The notes below the pieces were generated by a model that made no database searches, had not been told where the DNA came from, and saw nothing but the letters and a program-made list of their open reading frames with translations. The position numbers were made by a program, and so were the translations under genes. A stretch of DNA of 64,000 nt from the NCBI RefSeq assembly GCF_030848805.1, contig NC_092359.1:6828623-6892622 (forward strand). The letters are read 5' to 3'. The stretch is from Temnothorax longispinosus. Lineage: Eukaryota > Arthropoda > Insecta > Hymenoptera > Formicidae. Below, one piece after another: positions 1 to 12,796 of this stretch (position 1 is the stretch's first letter; the number at the start of each line of letters is the position of its first letter).

Positions 1-490
1 TTTCGGCAACGCTGAAGGGGGTTAACTAGCGGGCTAACGAATGCAATATGTCGGGGCCGGGCTGAAAGCAGGAAATCGCTACAACGAGCGCCGGAAACCG
101 GGCTGTTGGTCATTGTGAGCGCGAAAACGCAGCCCCGAAAAAATGCAGCCGAACAGCCGGCAGCGATTTTTGTCAGTTATTCAGTTATTAGTTTCATTCA
201 GCGAAACGCTGGTTGTGCGCGTGTTCGATGCCCTCCAGACGCGAATACGCCGCGTTTGCTTTGTCGTGGAACGAATTCCCGCAGAAATTTCGCCTCCTTT
301 CCATATCGCATTTTATTATTTCTTTTTTTTTTTGTTCATTGCCATAAAGCGAAAAAATTAATGATCCCTTTCGCTGCATGGAATATGAAATAAGAGACTC
401 GCGTCCCGATGAATAATTATTATCTTAATTTCTGCCCGCTATGTTTCATTATGCCGGCGCTGTTTGATCAGTAAAAGCAATTATGGTGAT
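1..490. other. Mixed-composition block, no gene supported
   Basis: CpG-rich in its first 300 bases, then AT-richer. Open frames here lack an ATG, or sit in overlapping frames on both strands without splice context. Its only notable signal is the tandem donor that follows it. I see no RNA gene or mobile element. Confidence 0.4.
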
Positions 491-510
491 CGCGGTAAGT
501 GCAGGTAAGT
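485..510 (+). promoter_or_regulatory. Tandem 5' splice-donor motif (two GTAAGT, 10 nt apart)
   Basis: Two GTAAGT hexamers begin at 495 and 505. The second is preceded by CAG, giving the full consensus CAG|GTAAGT. An ATG at 483 with A at -3 opens a frame (MVIAVSA...) that runs into the donors, so this could be the end of a short first coding exon. The 10-nt offset would change the frame between the two choices. Whether it is used is inference; no acceptor partner is identified. Confidence 0.25.
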
Positions 511-1435
<925 letters not shown>

Positions 1436-1436
1436 A

Positions 1437-2820
1437 AGCTAGAATCACTCTGTCATAGCAAAAATGTAACGTTATAAATTATATTATTTTGATTAAATAA
1501 CGATTTTTTGGTCATATTGTAAAATAAGACAAGATATTAATGTTATATAACAATAAAAAGATTCAAGAGTGTATAGATATGCTTCGTTTCGACGAATGTA
1601 GGTATATTGTTGTATATTAGTTATGTCTCGTACTGACAAATGGCTTAAATCCGGATACAAGAAGTTTCAAAGTAAAGAAAAAATAGTTTTTTAAAAGGAT
1701 TATAAATAAAAAATAAGCTTTCACTATTCTGTTTCTTTGTCAAACACGTATATGGATCTAGTTCATATTCTTCTTATTTATTCTTAAATTAGATTGTATA
1801 TTGCTGCCATTTTTTCGCAAACGTTTATTGCATTATTGTTCGCAAAAATGGATATGTATGAGTGTATATGTAATGTATAAGTATATCTAAAATATATTAA
1901 GCGCAAATCCATAGGATTGCTAAACCTTAATAATTGTGCGGATCAGTCATTTCAGCAGGATTAAAGCAAAGGATACAGGATTCTGCAACGTGCTGCCCTC
2001 GGACGACGCGGAATCGAAGTCGAATATAGTCTATCATCTACTATATAACTGAGTAAAAACTTAAAAATATTTTTTTAATTATGTTCATAAAGTCTCGTCT
2101 ATATAAATCATGTTCTGCTACACAATAAAAAAAATACACTACGTTCCATGCAAACCTTGAGAAAAACCATGATTCAAGAAAAAATCAACCAAGATCTTTT
2201 TTGGCTGATTTGTGTCAAAGTTTTACTTGTAAGAAAATAGATTGCATATAAATATGACAAAGAAAATTATTGAAAATTTTTCATAATTTTGTACATAAAA
2301 AATATGCAAAAATAAATCCAATGATTCAATACTATCAAATGTTGAATAATATTGTCACTCTCTATAATCTAATATGTAATTATGTTATGTAAAACGCACA
2401 TTGTTTTGAACAGATTTGAATTAAAAATTCCGCGACGACTGATTGTGTGAACGATTAATCGATCATTACGAGATAATTGAATTACAAAGTAGGCGATAAT
2501 AAAATATGTGCCAATATACTTTATTAGAATTATAGTCCAATTTAGTATTACATGTTATTGCTAAAATAATAAAACTTTCCAATAGAAATTATATACTATA
2601 TTCTTCGTAATTAAACATGATACGCCAATGTGTGTATCTTATACAATATATATTCGTTTGTACGAATATTATATTTTCGAGAAGCGATTGTATTCGCATC
2701 TCTATACACATAAGTGCTACAGTTTACATGCCTTACTGTATCAATACAGTACTATACACTGCATGCATAACCGATAGGGACACGTAATAAAGTACGTATA
2801 CACGCAAGATGTTAAGTATC
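1437..2820. other. AT-rich stretch with a small GC-rich insert
   Basis: Strongly AT-rich apart from about 1920-2035, where a GC-richer stretch follows the acceptor-like sequence TCATTTCAG and stays open for about 40 codons in one frame. Two small perfect or near-perfect hairpins lie near the right end (2644-2674 and 2734-2751). No start codon, donor or recognisable protein supports an exon. Confidence 0.4.
2734..2751. repeat. Small perfect hairpin
   Basis: TACTGTA, a TCAA loop, then TACAGTA. The stem is 7 bp and lies in AT-rich DNA. A second hairpin around AATATATATTCG lies at 2644-2674. Stems this short are expected by chance. Confidence 0.5.
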
Positions 2821-3460
2821 ATTGAGGCCTCCTGTTTCCCGTAGATTCTACCGATTCAATCTGATAAATTTCACTGGGCGGATATATTCAGGTAACGGAA
2901 ACCTATTACAAGACGATATCTATCGAGGTGGGGCGGACGGGAGGGCCGCCTGGAGAGAAATAAAGAGCGATTGCCTCGGTAAATCAGAGCCCTCCACCCG
3001 CGCCATCGGGACCGCCACCGCCCTTCGTACTCGTCCGGAACACCTTCCTTCCGCCGAGTCACCGTGCTGCATACCAGCCACGAAACGAAGAACACGAAGG
3101 ACATACGTATCGGAACATTAGCGGACCTCCATCGTCCCCCGGCTTCGTCTCGTCTCCTCGCTCGTATATACGTTTCAACCCATTCGATGCCCTTACGAGC
3201 TCGACGAGGGGCGGTATTACCGCGCGCGCTCACCCCCAAAAGTATTTTCCCGAACAGCGATAAAGCACCGCGATGTATCATCCGTTGCGCGCGACCACGC
3301 GCGGCTAATAAATTCCTGTCGAACACGACCGGAATCCTCCTGTCCTCATTTCGTCGCGCGGTTACACGAAACTGTCGAGAATTGTTTATTCTCCGGCTAA
3401 CTGGTACGCAATCTCCGACGGAGAATCGACGATCGACGATGGGCACACAGGCACATGGAT
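2821..3460. other. CpG-rich island with overlapping chance frames
   Basis: GC-rich block. The minus-strand frame 2871-3446 begins at GTG; its first usable ATG would start at 3281, leaving about 137 arginine-rich residues. The plus strand is open over the same DNA. Open frames on both strands indicate low stop density rather than coding. Confidence 0.4.
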
Positions 3461-5866
3461 GAAGAACATTTACATTATTTTGGAATCATCAGTTTCAAGT
3501 TTCTAAATGACTTAACTTTAGCATAATCGAAAAAAAGTAGAGAAGTTTTTTATACTTCGCTAAAAGAACTGCCAAAATCAAACATTTTTAATAAAATAAT
3601 TTCCAACAAAGATCGCAAGTTTCGAAAAATATTTTTAAAAAACTTAATAAAATTTAATGATAATACACACTAATATATGTCTTTACTATCTGTAAAGAAA
3701 AAATGTATCTGGTAATTTTTCAATATTTATCAGAATGTCTTATGAGAGACTATTGCAGGCATTCTCGTGGAAAATGGCAATACTGTACGTGATATAGTTC
3801 AGAACGAGAAGAACATACACGCGCGGCAAGCTTTTTGGCCGTACCATCGCTAAACCCCGTCCACGCTCACGTAATAATAAATCGAGCGATCGCCATCGAT
3901 AACAACTGCAAAGATACGCCGTTATCTCGCGCAGCGGACGGTCTGGCCGTTTTATAGATAATTTATTGGCTGAGCAATTTGTAAGGGTCCGAATAATGGC
4001 GCAGAATCCAACGAAATCCTGCCGGCTATACCAACTCGACTAAAGACACGTGAGTTTATGGCCAGGGTGAAAATCCCCCGAATTCACTTACTGCTTTAGT
4101 TTCAGATCTTCCTCTATAATTCATCATATATACAGATGGAAGGAGGTGGTAAAATTTCTTAGCTATTTAATTTTTATATTTCCATCAAAATCAATTTTTA
4201 TTACAGTAAATTTTCTGAGAAAATCACTAGTAAATGCGAGATGCCCTATTACTCTTGCAGATGTTTTATACATATTAATAAAATATTATATATTGTAATC
4301 TTATAAAATGATACTAATATTCGCTTTAAATTGTCAACTGTTACGTAGCTGTTTTTGTATGTAAAACATAAATTGAGTTAGATCGTAATAGAATCAAAAT
4401 ATTGTTGAACATACATACATATAAATAAGTAAACAAAACAAATTTAAAAAAATTACTCAATACTTATTCTGGTATGTTAGATGTAGAGAAGGATTCTCGA
4501 TGAAGAAAGAATCGGAGAAGATATCAGAAACTTGGAAATAAAATAGCGCAGGCATTGGAGGTGAAAGTTGGTACGTTGCAAAGTGAATGAATGAGTAGAC
4601 AAAAAGAGCGCTAAACTACAAAGTACAAATGTTTGTTCGTCGAGTCGTGTTGACATTGCTTTTTCCTAGAACCCCGGTTTCTCTGCTCATTACTGATTTG
4701 TGTCTTCACTCGAATATTTTTTCTAAATTCGAATAAAAGGATTATATATATAGCATTTTTTAAATTGCATATATTTGTCATATATATTTGTCTTGGGAAT
4801 TATACTTAAGCATACTTAAATTAAAATATATTAATTTTAGTTTCAAAGAATAATTATTTTTCAAAAATATTTTCTTCCCAGGCACGTATATTTTTTTTAA
4901 ATTAATCTGTAGTCACGATTTTTAACCATTTGACGACTACCATCTTCGCATCGAAATTTTCGCGGGATATTCAGGACGTCGGAGAAACTTGGAAATTATA
5001 AACTCGTCAGGCATTTACGAGAAACGATTAAAGCCAGCCCACATCGTCATGGATAACGGTGACGAGAGAGGAGAAAATGGACGAGAGGAGAGAGAAGAGA
5101 AGGAGAGAGAGAGAGGGAAAACGAGAGAGAAAGAGACTTCTATCGCGGCTAAGCCGACGATAGTCACCGCACGCACGTTCCCGAATTCTGCCACCATCCT
5201 TCTCATTCATCGTGTATCTTTCCACCGTCTACATCCTTCTCTATCACATATGAAACGATTTATCAAACTAGCGCCAGCATAACGGCTTATTCATGTGCGC
5301 GGATCCTCTCGAAAGCGCGGCTTAACGATCTACCTCCTGCGTCCTGATACAGGATTTTTCGGGATTCCTTAATAGTACCGTTGATGGTCCGCGACAGGTT
5401 CATCGCCGACATGTTTTCGACTGTATCCATAATCAACATCAGAATAATTTCCACAAATAACTTTTAGATACTTTAGATAGATTTATTTTTATAAATATCA
5501 AAAGTAATAAATTATGTATTAATTCTTCGATGTGCATATTTCTGTACAAATATATTATGTATAAAACTGATTTGATGTATTATTATCCGCATCAATTTTT
5601 AAACATAATTTACTTTACCTGAATCCGAAAAGATAAATAAAATAATATAAAAAGTACACAATAATGTAATTATATAACAAAAAAATAAAAATATTGTCTT
5701 TATTCGATAAGAAACCATAAAATGCTATCGATGATATATTATTTTGCGATGATATAATAATTTAGCTGTTCTATTGTTATTGTTACATTAAATTGATAAT
5801 CATGTCAATCTTTGTGCAATTGATAGCAGTTGCGCGCATAGATTTTACATATATTTTATATTTATA
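3461..5866. other. AT-rich stretch with two short GC islands
   Basis: AT-rich sequence interrupted by GC-richer patches at about 3780-4080 and 4950-5400. The second contains a GA-rich tract (about 5069-5135) that generates Glu/Arg-rich frames. No splice-defined exon is seen. Confidence 0.4.
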
Positions 5867-6042
5867 AAAACTCATTTACGAAGGACATTTTATTTTATAA
5901 AATCACTTTGATTTCATAATCCCAAACATATATATTACAGTCGTAAATTATGAATTATAGTCTGTCGGATGTATGCTCAGGATTATGAAATCAAAATTAC
6001 CTAAATTTATAAAACAAAATGTCCTTCGCAAATGAGTATTTT
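5867..6042. mobile_element. MITE-like long hairpin element
   Basis: The left arm (5867-5923, starting AAAACTCATTTACGAAGGAC) pairs with the reverse complement of the right arm (5980-6042, ending GTCCTTCGCAAATGAGTATTT). There are a few mismatches and a short insertion in the right arm. The central spacer is about 56 nt. TA flanks both ends (5865-5866 and 6042-6043), compatible with a Tc1/mariner-type target duplication, though in AT-rich DNA this is weak. There is no coding capacity. The structure is seen directly; a mobile origin is inference. Confidence 0.55.
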
Positions 6043-8500
6043 AGCTCTACTTTTCAGCTATTAACCGAATACAAAGTCATAGTGTACAAAGACTTCGTCC
6101 GCTTAAGTTCACCAGTCAAATTACGCGTAGTCGCATCGTTCCAGAATTACATTTCGTATTTGCATCTCTTGGACTGATACCCCCGATGTCAAAATCGCAC
6201 GGAGGGAAGAAGAAATAGATACTTCCACGGACCATTGAGATTTATTGCTCGTGCTTCCTGCTTGCTGCGCATCAGAATCGATTTCGTTTGAGAAGAGAAG
6301 GTCGCCTTTTGCAGGAAGGACGGAAACTCGAAGAGGTATCTCTTTGCCTTTGTACCAAACACGAAAGCCGTGCTCTCTTATTCTCACTCTCTCTCTTTCT
6401 CTCTCCATCTCTCTACGCGCGACGGGATACAAAAGTTTCCCAAATATCGGATTGACGTATCGCTTCGAAAATAGCGCGGCACGTAAACAACCGATATGTA
6501 TTCGCATCACGTGGAACGTCCCGCGGGATGTCCGCCTTCTGGATGCATCCGCGTGTCTCACACGACGGATACCGCAAAAAGAAAAAGGAGCGACCCGGCT
6601 GGAAAATAGCAACACGTCAGGGGAAAGAAGGGTGGTCACTACACGACGGTTTCGCTCCGTGAAGTGGAAGTTTCTCCCGTTGCGTTATTATCATGCAAGT
6701 CTGAAATACGGTCCCGAAATTGATTGATGCCGGCGCAGTTATCGATATTGATCTGTTCGTGGCATATAAAAATATCCGAAAGAGGCTGTGATTTATCTTG
6801 TTTTCGGTTACGAAGCAGCCCGTGCGTCATATTACTGATTTACTATAGATATTGGACTAGTGAAGTGAAAAAGAGAAGCAGGGACGATTTTTGCAAGGTA
6901 AATTTGAATCGTATGAAAGAATTCAAGATGTCTCACAAAAATCTGCTATAAAAAGAATATTATAATTTCTATAACATTAAAAGTATTACTAAATGTATTA
7001 GCACATTTTGTACTTGAATGCTACTGAAAAGGAAATTAAGAATTAAGAAGAAAACAAACTTTTCAAATCTCGTGCTAGTCTTTACATTGTAATTATACTT
7101 CGTTACGTATTGCCTCCATTTTGCCATAAATAATCGCGCACTTAACTAAGTTTTTCCGATATAAAAGCAATGTACCACATTTTTCTTGATAGCTCTGACA
7201 GCTTTGACTTAATATTACCCGATATCGAACATTCAACACAATTATATTTTCTGTCGACCTGTCACTGAGTCATAAAAATACAGTAGTTGATTGCAAACAG
7301 AACGATGATTGTTTCTACAATCGTCGAAGACGCAAGAAAATGACATCGACAAGAGGCCAGACATTAAGGGAATCCCAAAGTTTTCAAAATTATCGGACAA
7401 AGTCACACGAAGATGACGACGAGCATTTAGAACTCGCGAACGAACCAGTCGCGGACGGGCTCAAAACAATACCCACCGAGATAACGTAGCTTTGAACTTT
7501 GTTCCGCTTCAAGCTCGATAAGTCGGACTGAGCCCCGTGGCGTAAAAACTGCGAAAGTTCGCTCCCAGTTTCTTTGGCCCCGTTAAACAAGTTCGTGCGA
7601 CGGCGTTACGGTCAGACCTCGCTTACCGCTATATCTGGAGTGGCGCGGTTACGAACAATTTAAGGATTTTTGTCTAAACTTGCGCGGAATGCTACGTTTA
7701 ATTACGAAATAATAGTAAAGATTCCCGAGCGATGGCACAGTCGCCGGGCAGCCCGTTCGTTTGTGAACTTCTCTCATAGTTCAGCACTTTGCGGAACATG
7801 GTCATAGCAAACTGCTTTCAGAGCGCTCCTCGGTAAATTATTCCTGCGAACGCTGATTCGCGAGGCTTTAAGACATCAAGGCAAACCAAGTCATAGTCTA
7901 ACGAGGTCGTAATCGGCCAATGATGTACTTGCACTCGTTTCGCTACAATTTCTATCAATAGTAAGGTCGGTTTTCCAAGCATTTTGTCGAACAGACTTTT
8001 GTGACTAATCTCGAAACGGAGTTAATCTACAAATATTCTATGCAAATCATAAAAAATCGTAAAGAACGAATTATATGTGGCTATATAAAATCGAATACCT
8101 CTTTAACGTCGTGAAAAACTGCTCGTAAAATAAAAGCTAAAACGGAATATAACGTGACCGTTAAAAAAATTGCTTGTGAGAACATCAGATTGCACCGAGT
8201 TTACGAATCACTTCAATATGACGAATTAGGATTTAATAAATAATCCATTATTTTATCATAGTTCTTTCTTTATTCTTTCTTCGAGAAGAATTATCTTCCT
8301 TGCAATTCTTACAAAGTTACGGTGTGATAAACGTTGTATCGCGACAAATTACATGTACTGTATATTACATAGATATCTTTATATTATTAGAAAAATGCCT
8401 AAATTATTATTATATATTTGATTGTTATTTTAATAGATTTTATTATAAGTTTTGTATAAAACGAATACTACAACAATATTGTCTAAGTAAAAATATATGT
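6043..8500. other. Mixed then AT-rich stretch, no gene supported
   Basis: 6120-6730 is GC-richer and open on both strands, but the long frames begin at GTG or TTG, not ATG. The rest is mostly AT-rich. The right end becomes a pyrimidine tract leading into the acceptor at 8530. Confidence 0.4.
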
Positions 8501-8530
8501 CGCTAATTTCCTTCCTTCCTTTCTAATCAG

Positions 8531-8706
8531 TATCCTATTTGTCAAGCTCGGTCCTCATGCCAGGTACTCTTATGGCAAGTATCAGCAAGATTAGTCCGGA
8601 ACAGCGGGATCATATTGAGAAGAGGGCGAAAAGCTTGCGCGCGCGGGAGAAAGAGGCTGACCGCATTAGTTCCAGCTCGTATGTACAGGAGAGAAAATGG
8701 CAGTAA
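8531..8706 (+). CDS. Candidate exon behind a strong 3' splice site
   Basis: A textbook 3' splice site ends at 8530. A CT-rich tract of about 20 nt follows a CTAAT branch-like sequence and ends in TCAG. The frame entered from it is open from the acceptor to TAA at 8704-8706, or it can leave through a weak donor GCA|GTAAAG at 8703. An internal ATG at 8557 gives 49 residues: MPGTLMASISKISPEQRDHI, then a highly charged helical stretch rich in Glu, Lys and Arg, then a serine run and YVQERKWQ. Composition looks protein-like, but I do not recognise the family. A second frame over the same DNA is also open past the TAA (to about 8745), which weakens the case. The real product, if any, could be a terminal or internal exon of a larger gene with long introns. 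Confidence 0.35.
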
Positions 8707-10290
8707 AGGACCAACTAATCATAAAGGACGCGGTAACGAAGTGAATTAATCAATGGATTAAACGCGAACTACGTGCAGCACGCGGGACGGGGGAAGAGAA
8801 GGCGAGGGAAGAACGAGGGGGACAAACTGGACGGGGACGGCCGGACGGGGGTGGCGCGACCCTGACGTCTCTCGTTTGTCACACAAATAACCGAGCATTT
8901 GGCGGGGAACGTTCATCCAGCGGCATCCGCTCGATGGACAAACTCCATGGAGGATGACGAATTCCTATGGGACCGTGGGCCGCACGTATAACCTCGGTAT
9001 TTCACCGGATGCTCGCGTATTCTTGTCAATTCCGGGACCATGTAATTTGAAAGCCAGAACCTCGAACATAAATGCGCTAAAATGTCGCATATAAATCTCG
9101 ACGTTATCATTGAAGTCATTGAAGTTGAAATATGCCGACAATTTATAATTATTCTTCACATTTATGACATCTTGTATCTTTAATTAATTTGAGTTTATTA
9201 AAGTAATCCTTAAAGTAAAATAATTTTATAAATTATCTATTTATTTATAAGTATTTAAGATGCAATGAAATCATGATAAAGCGCTCTCCGAAATATCTAT
9301 AACTATCTGGGAAATACTATATAAAAGAGATGATTCGTATAGATGTGTAAAATAAGATATTATCCCTCTGACATTGGGAAAATGGCTTTCCGCAGACCGC
9401 GAAAGGGTTAAATTACGCAGCGCTACCTCGGGCGACGACGAACTATTTTCCGCGTCAGAATCCTAAAATCAATCTTGGCGAATGACAAGAGAACTTGCGC
9501 GTGATTAGTCCCGGAGGAGTATCTCCCTTGCGGTTAATTCCGGGCTCGCTGCTACTGGAGGACGATACCTCACCTTCATCTTCGAGAACGACGGAGAGAA
9601 GAGAAGAAGGAACGGGAGGGGAGAGCGCCAGAATCCAATATGAAGCAACACCGCAACGTACCAAACATCCGTCGGTCCTCATCTTCTCCGTTTCCTATAC
9701 CGAAGACCGCCAATGTGCCGCCTGGTATAGAAGACATCCGCAGCCGTGTCGGCACGCGGTGAACGACGACGTCAGATCCACAGTCTTTGATGGCAAAGTT
9801 TTCCATCCGGCAAACATCGACTCGCGGAAATGGATCGCGAGTTTCCCGCGTATGTGAGACAGATGATAAGGCGATTGGTTTTAATGGAAAAAAGAAAAAG
9901 AACGATGGCGCATACGTTAAAACACTAAAAAATACGTTAAGCCAAAAGAAATAACACCGTATTCCATTCTCATTGGTATAATAAAGCGTTCGGATTAACC
10001 TTCTCAAAGTTCTAACAACAACAAAAACTTCTCACCTCGCAAATGCTCATTAAGTCACATTAGCGCGAAAACAATAGCTAGATATAACAACGGTTAATAA
10101 ATTCCTATTTTGTTATAGCGACAGCACGTATCAGAGTACGTATCGAATAATGTACTAAAGATGATTACAGAGATCTCTCGTAGATTAACTTAGTTGCGAG
10201 GAAATGGTGTAAGCGTTTCTTGATGTCCCGAAAAGGGTCACGGCGAAGTTTCCCCGGCGGTTTTGATAGAAACTGACAATGCTAGATAAT
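8707..10290. other. GC-rich blocks separated by AT-rich sequence
   Basis: 8750-9060 and 9400-9870 are CpG-rich; 9110-9380 is AT-rich. A minus-strand donor-like GAAG|GTGAGG lies near 9570, but no matching acceptor or recognisable protein accompanies it. Confidence 0.4.
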
Positions 10291-10291
10291 G

Positions 10292-10323
<32 letters not shown>

Positions 10324-10350
10324 GACGAGGACGACAACGAGGAGGAGGTC
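10291..10350. repeat. (GAC)n trinucleotide tract
   Basis: About ten GAC/CGA units beginning within GTCGAC, then degenerating into GAG/GAC units. It is one of three GAC tracts in the window (also 18748-18764 and 21382-21530). Confidence 0.95.
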
Positions 10351-12728
10351 CGGACCGAGGAGAGCCGCCTAATGGCGGTAATGGCTAATAACCTTCGAAT
10401 CTATCCATGCTAATGACCGATGCCCTCTCCAGTCAGAAACCACTTGTACCTAATACGCTTAATACCCGAGGCAACTTGGCACTCAAGCCAAGTTCAGAGC
10501 CTGCCGCGGTGAGTCTAGCTTGAGTGCTAGGAAGACACGCGTCACATTACCTATCCAAGCGCTAACGCCGCCGAAAGTCCCATGACCTGGGACCGAGATA
10601 GCGAATAGGAAGGAACGAACGGACGGCGGCAATGGCGATGACGGCAACGCGAAAGGCAGAGGAGTCGATAATGACGTCACCTGGCGCGCGTCGCGAAACT
10701 TTCGAAGAGTTTTAATACCCCGGCCGGGCCGACGGCAGTTCCGCGGCTCTCCTCTCCTAAACTCGATGAAATAAAGAGGCTCCTCGCTCATTCTGACAAT
10801 TCCTTTGTCCCTGGCACACTCACGCTCGGTGCGTAAGTACGGGAGGATTAAAACTTTATCATAGAGGAAGACTAATTAGAGCAGACGCACCAAAGTATTT
10901 GCGAATAATAAAAATCTGAAATGAGGAGGGTATGATTAGAAATGTATAATAATTCAAGTACAAAGAGAGAGAATTTCCTATGACAGACAAATCACAGCCA
11001 TAATACGAAACAAAGAATATTCTAAGAATCACTCTCCGTTCTTTCAAATCCACTTTTTAATATAAAGCCACGTTAAGGGGCATAAAAGAGAAAAACGAGA
11101 GTTTAGATCGGAATTTTTCAGAGGGCGGTCGAAGGACCGTCAAAGTGACAAGCTGTCAACCGTGGGGCGACAGGAAATTATTGAGCTAATTGCTGATAAC
11201 TTGGGACGTCCAACGAAATACTCGAGTCAAAAGTGAATAACGTTGGAGAGGGGCGGAAAGCAGGAAAGGACACCAAGGGAGGATATCGCAGCAGCAATCA
11301 TCAGGAAGAAGAGTTTTTCCTCTTTTCGAGCGACGTGGTGAAATCATCTCCCTCCCTTTTCCTCTCTTTCTCTCTTCCTCTCTCGCCTCTCCAGACAGAA
11401 ATATGCGAAGCCGCTCGCGCGCTGCCAGTCGAAAAGACTGGCTTTTCGGACGCTTAATTGGACAAAGCCCCAACCTTCCTTAGCGAGGGCCAGGCACTCA
11501 GCCTCGGTCGCAATATGCCGAAAAAAAATATGAATCACTTCTCACAGAAAGCAAGGGGGTGCGTACGAGTGGAGGACAGTACGCGAGGCAAAGGGAAGAA
11601 AGAATTATCAACGTGGTCACACAGCAAAATTTTAGACGAGGGGGGCACATAAAGCTCGCTCGAAAATTACAGCCGTGCACGATTTAACGCTTCTCTGTCA
11701 AATAGACGCCAAGTCTCATCCCTTTTGCAAGTAAATTTCAATCTCAGAATCCAGCAGAGATCTCTGTGCTTCTACGAAAAAGAGAAGCAGAAATGTGATG
11801 AAAATGTCTCCTTAAACCGCAAGAGGAAGTATCGTTAGTTACGAAGAAAGTCCCGATGAAGGCGAGCGCGATACAGACGGTGGTAGTAAGGGGTTGAAAG
11901 GTGTCCCTCCACATCTTCCATCTTGTACTCTCCACGCCTACCTTCCTCCTCGAGTCTGCTCGAAAGTTGGCTCACCATTAAGATCCTCTATTTGCACTGT
12001 CGGCAGCCACGTCGTTTGATATTAATGTTTTTCTTGCGACGTATTTCGTGCGCCGGTAATTACCAGTGCAAACAGCCGGCACGAAGAAGAAAGAAAAAGA
12101 AAAAGAAAAGAAAAAAAAAGCGAAAGAGCGGCATGAAGGAGTACAAGTAACGCTCGGTGTTTTGCGAGAACCTGAATTAACGCGCCCGAAGGGAAATCGT
12201 ACTAACTATCAATTGATTCATCTCGCTGAAGTATTTAATTATAAACATCGAGCAATCACATTTTCTCTAGCGCTTTTAACCTTTACCATCGTGTAAATAG
12301 TGATCAATTTATAATTGGAATAAAAATGCAACCAATTAATTAATAGATAATTAAATTAAAGATAGAAAGTAATATTGCTGTAAAAAAATTACAGTTATTA
12401 ACATCACTTAGATATTATATAAATCGTAATGATTTTGCACCATATGCTTCACGAATGATTCCAATTAATTTCGAACGGACATATAGTCTCTCGGAATAGT
12501 TATTATGCTATTGTCCGGGCATCGTAACTGCACGAGCGGATAGAAAATCTTCCGACCAACCGGCGCGTCTCACAATAGTCGCTCATTTGTCTCGTGGTAG
12601 CTAATGAAATTATAGCCAGCGGCCCGACGCGGTCATCTTTCCAGGGGTGCCTTCTTGTATCTCTCTCTATTTCTCTCCCTTTCTCTCTAGATACTTCAAC
12701 TACTCGGATCGCAAAAGCAAGAGAAATT
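10351..12728. other. Mixed stretch, no gene supported
   Basis: Contains an inverted pair GCACTCAAGC (10479-10488) and GCTTGAGTGC (10518-10527), a CRE-like octamer at 10672, a CT-rich run (about 11345-11395) and an A-rich purine run (about 12085-12125). Open frames are short and lack family signatures. Confidence 0.4.
10672..10679. promoter_or_regulatory. CRE-like palindrome TGACGTCA
   Basis: The perfect octamer TGACGTCA is the known binding site of CREB/ATF bZIP proteins. It sits in a CpG-rich block, as active CREs often do. No core promoter could be placed beside it. A site of this length is expected about once per 65 kb by chance. Confidence 0.3.
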
Positions 12729-12784
<56 letters not shown>

Positions 12785-12796
12785 AAGAGAAGGGGA
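12729..12796. repeat. (GA)n microsatellite
   Basis: Nearly pure GA run of about 60 bp with AAAG interruptions, continuing into imperfect purine sequence. It is the source of spurious Arg-Glu and Ser-Leu frames on the two strands. Confidence 0.95.

Noticed and set aside
2871..3446. 191-codon minus-strand frame
   Set aside because: It begins at GTG, which is not a normal eukaryotic start; the ATG-started portion is arginine-rich and opposed by plus-strand frames.
6121..6727. Overlapping long frames on both strands
   Set aside because: Starts are GTG and TTG and no splice context supports an internal exon.
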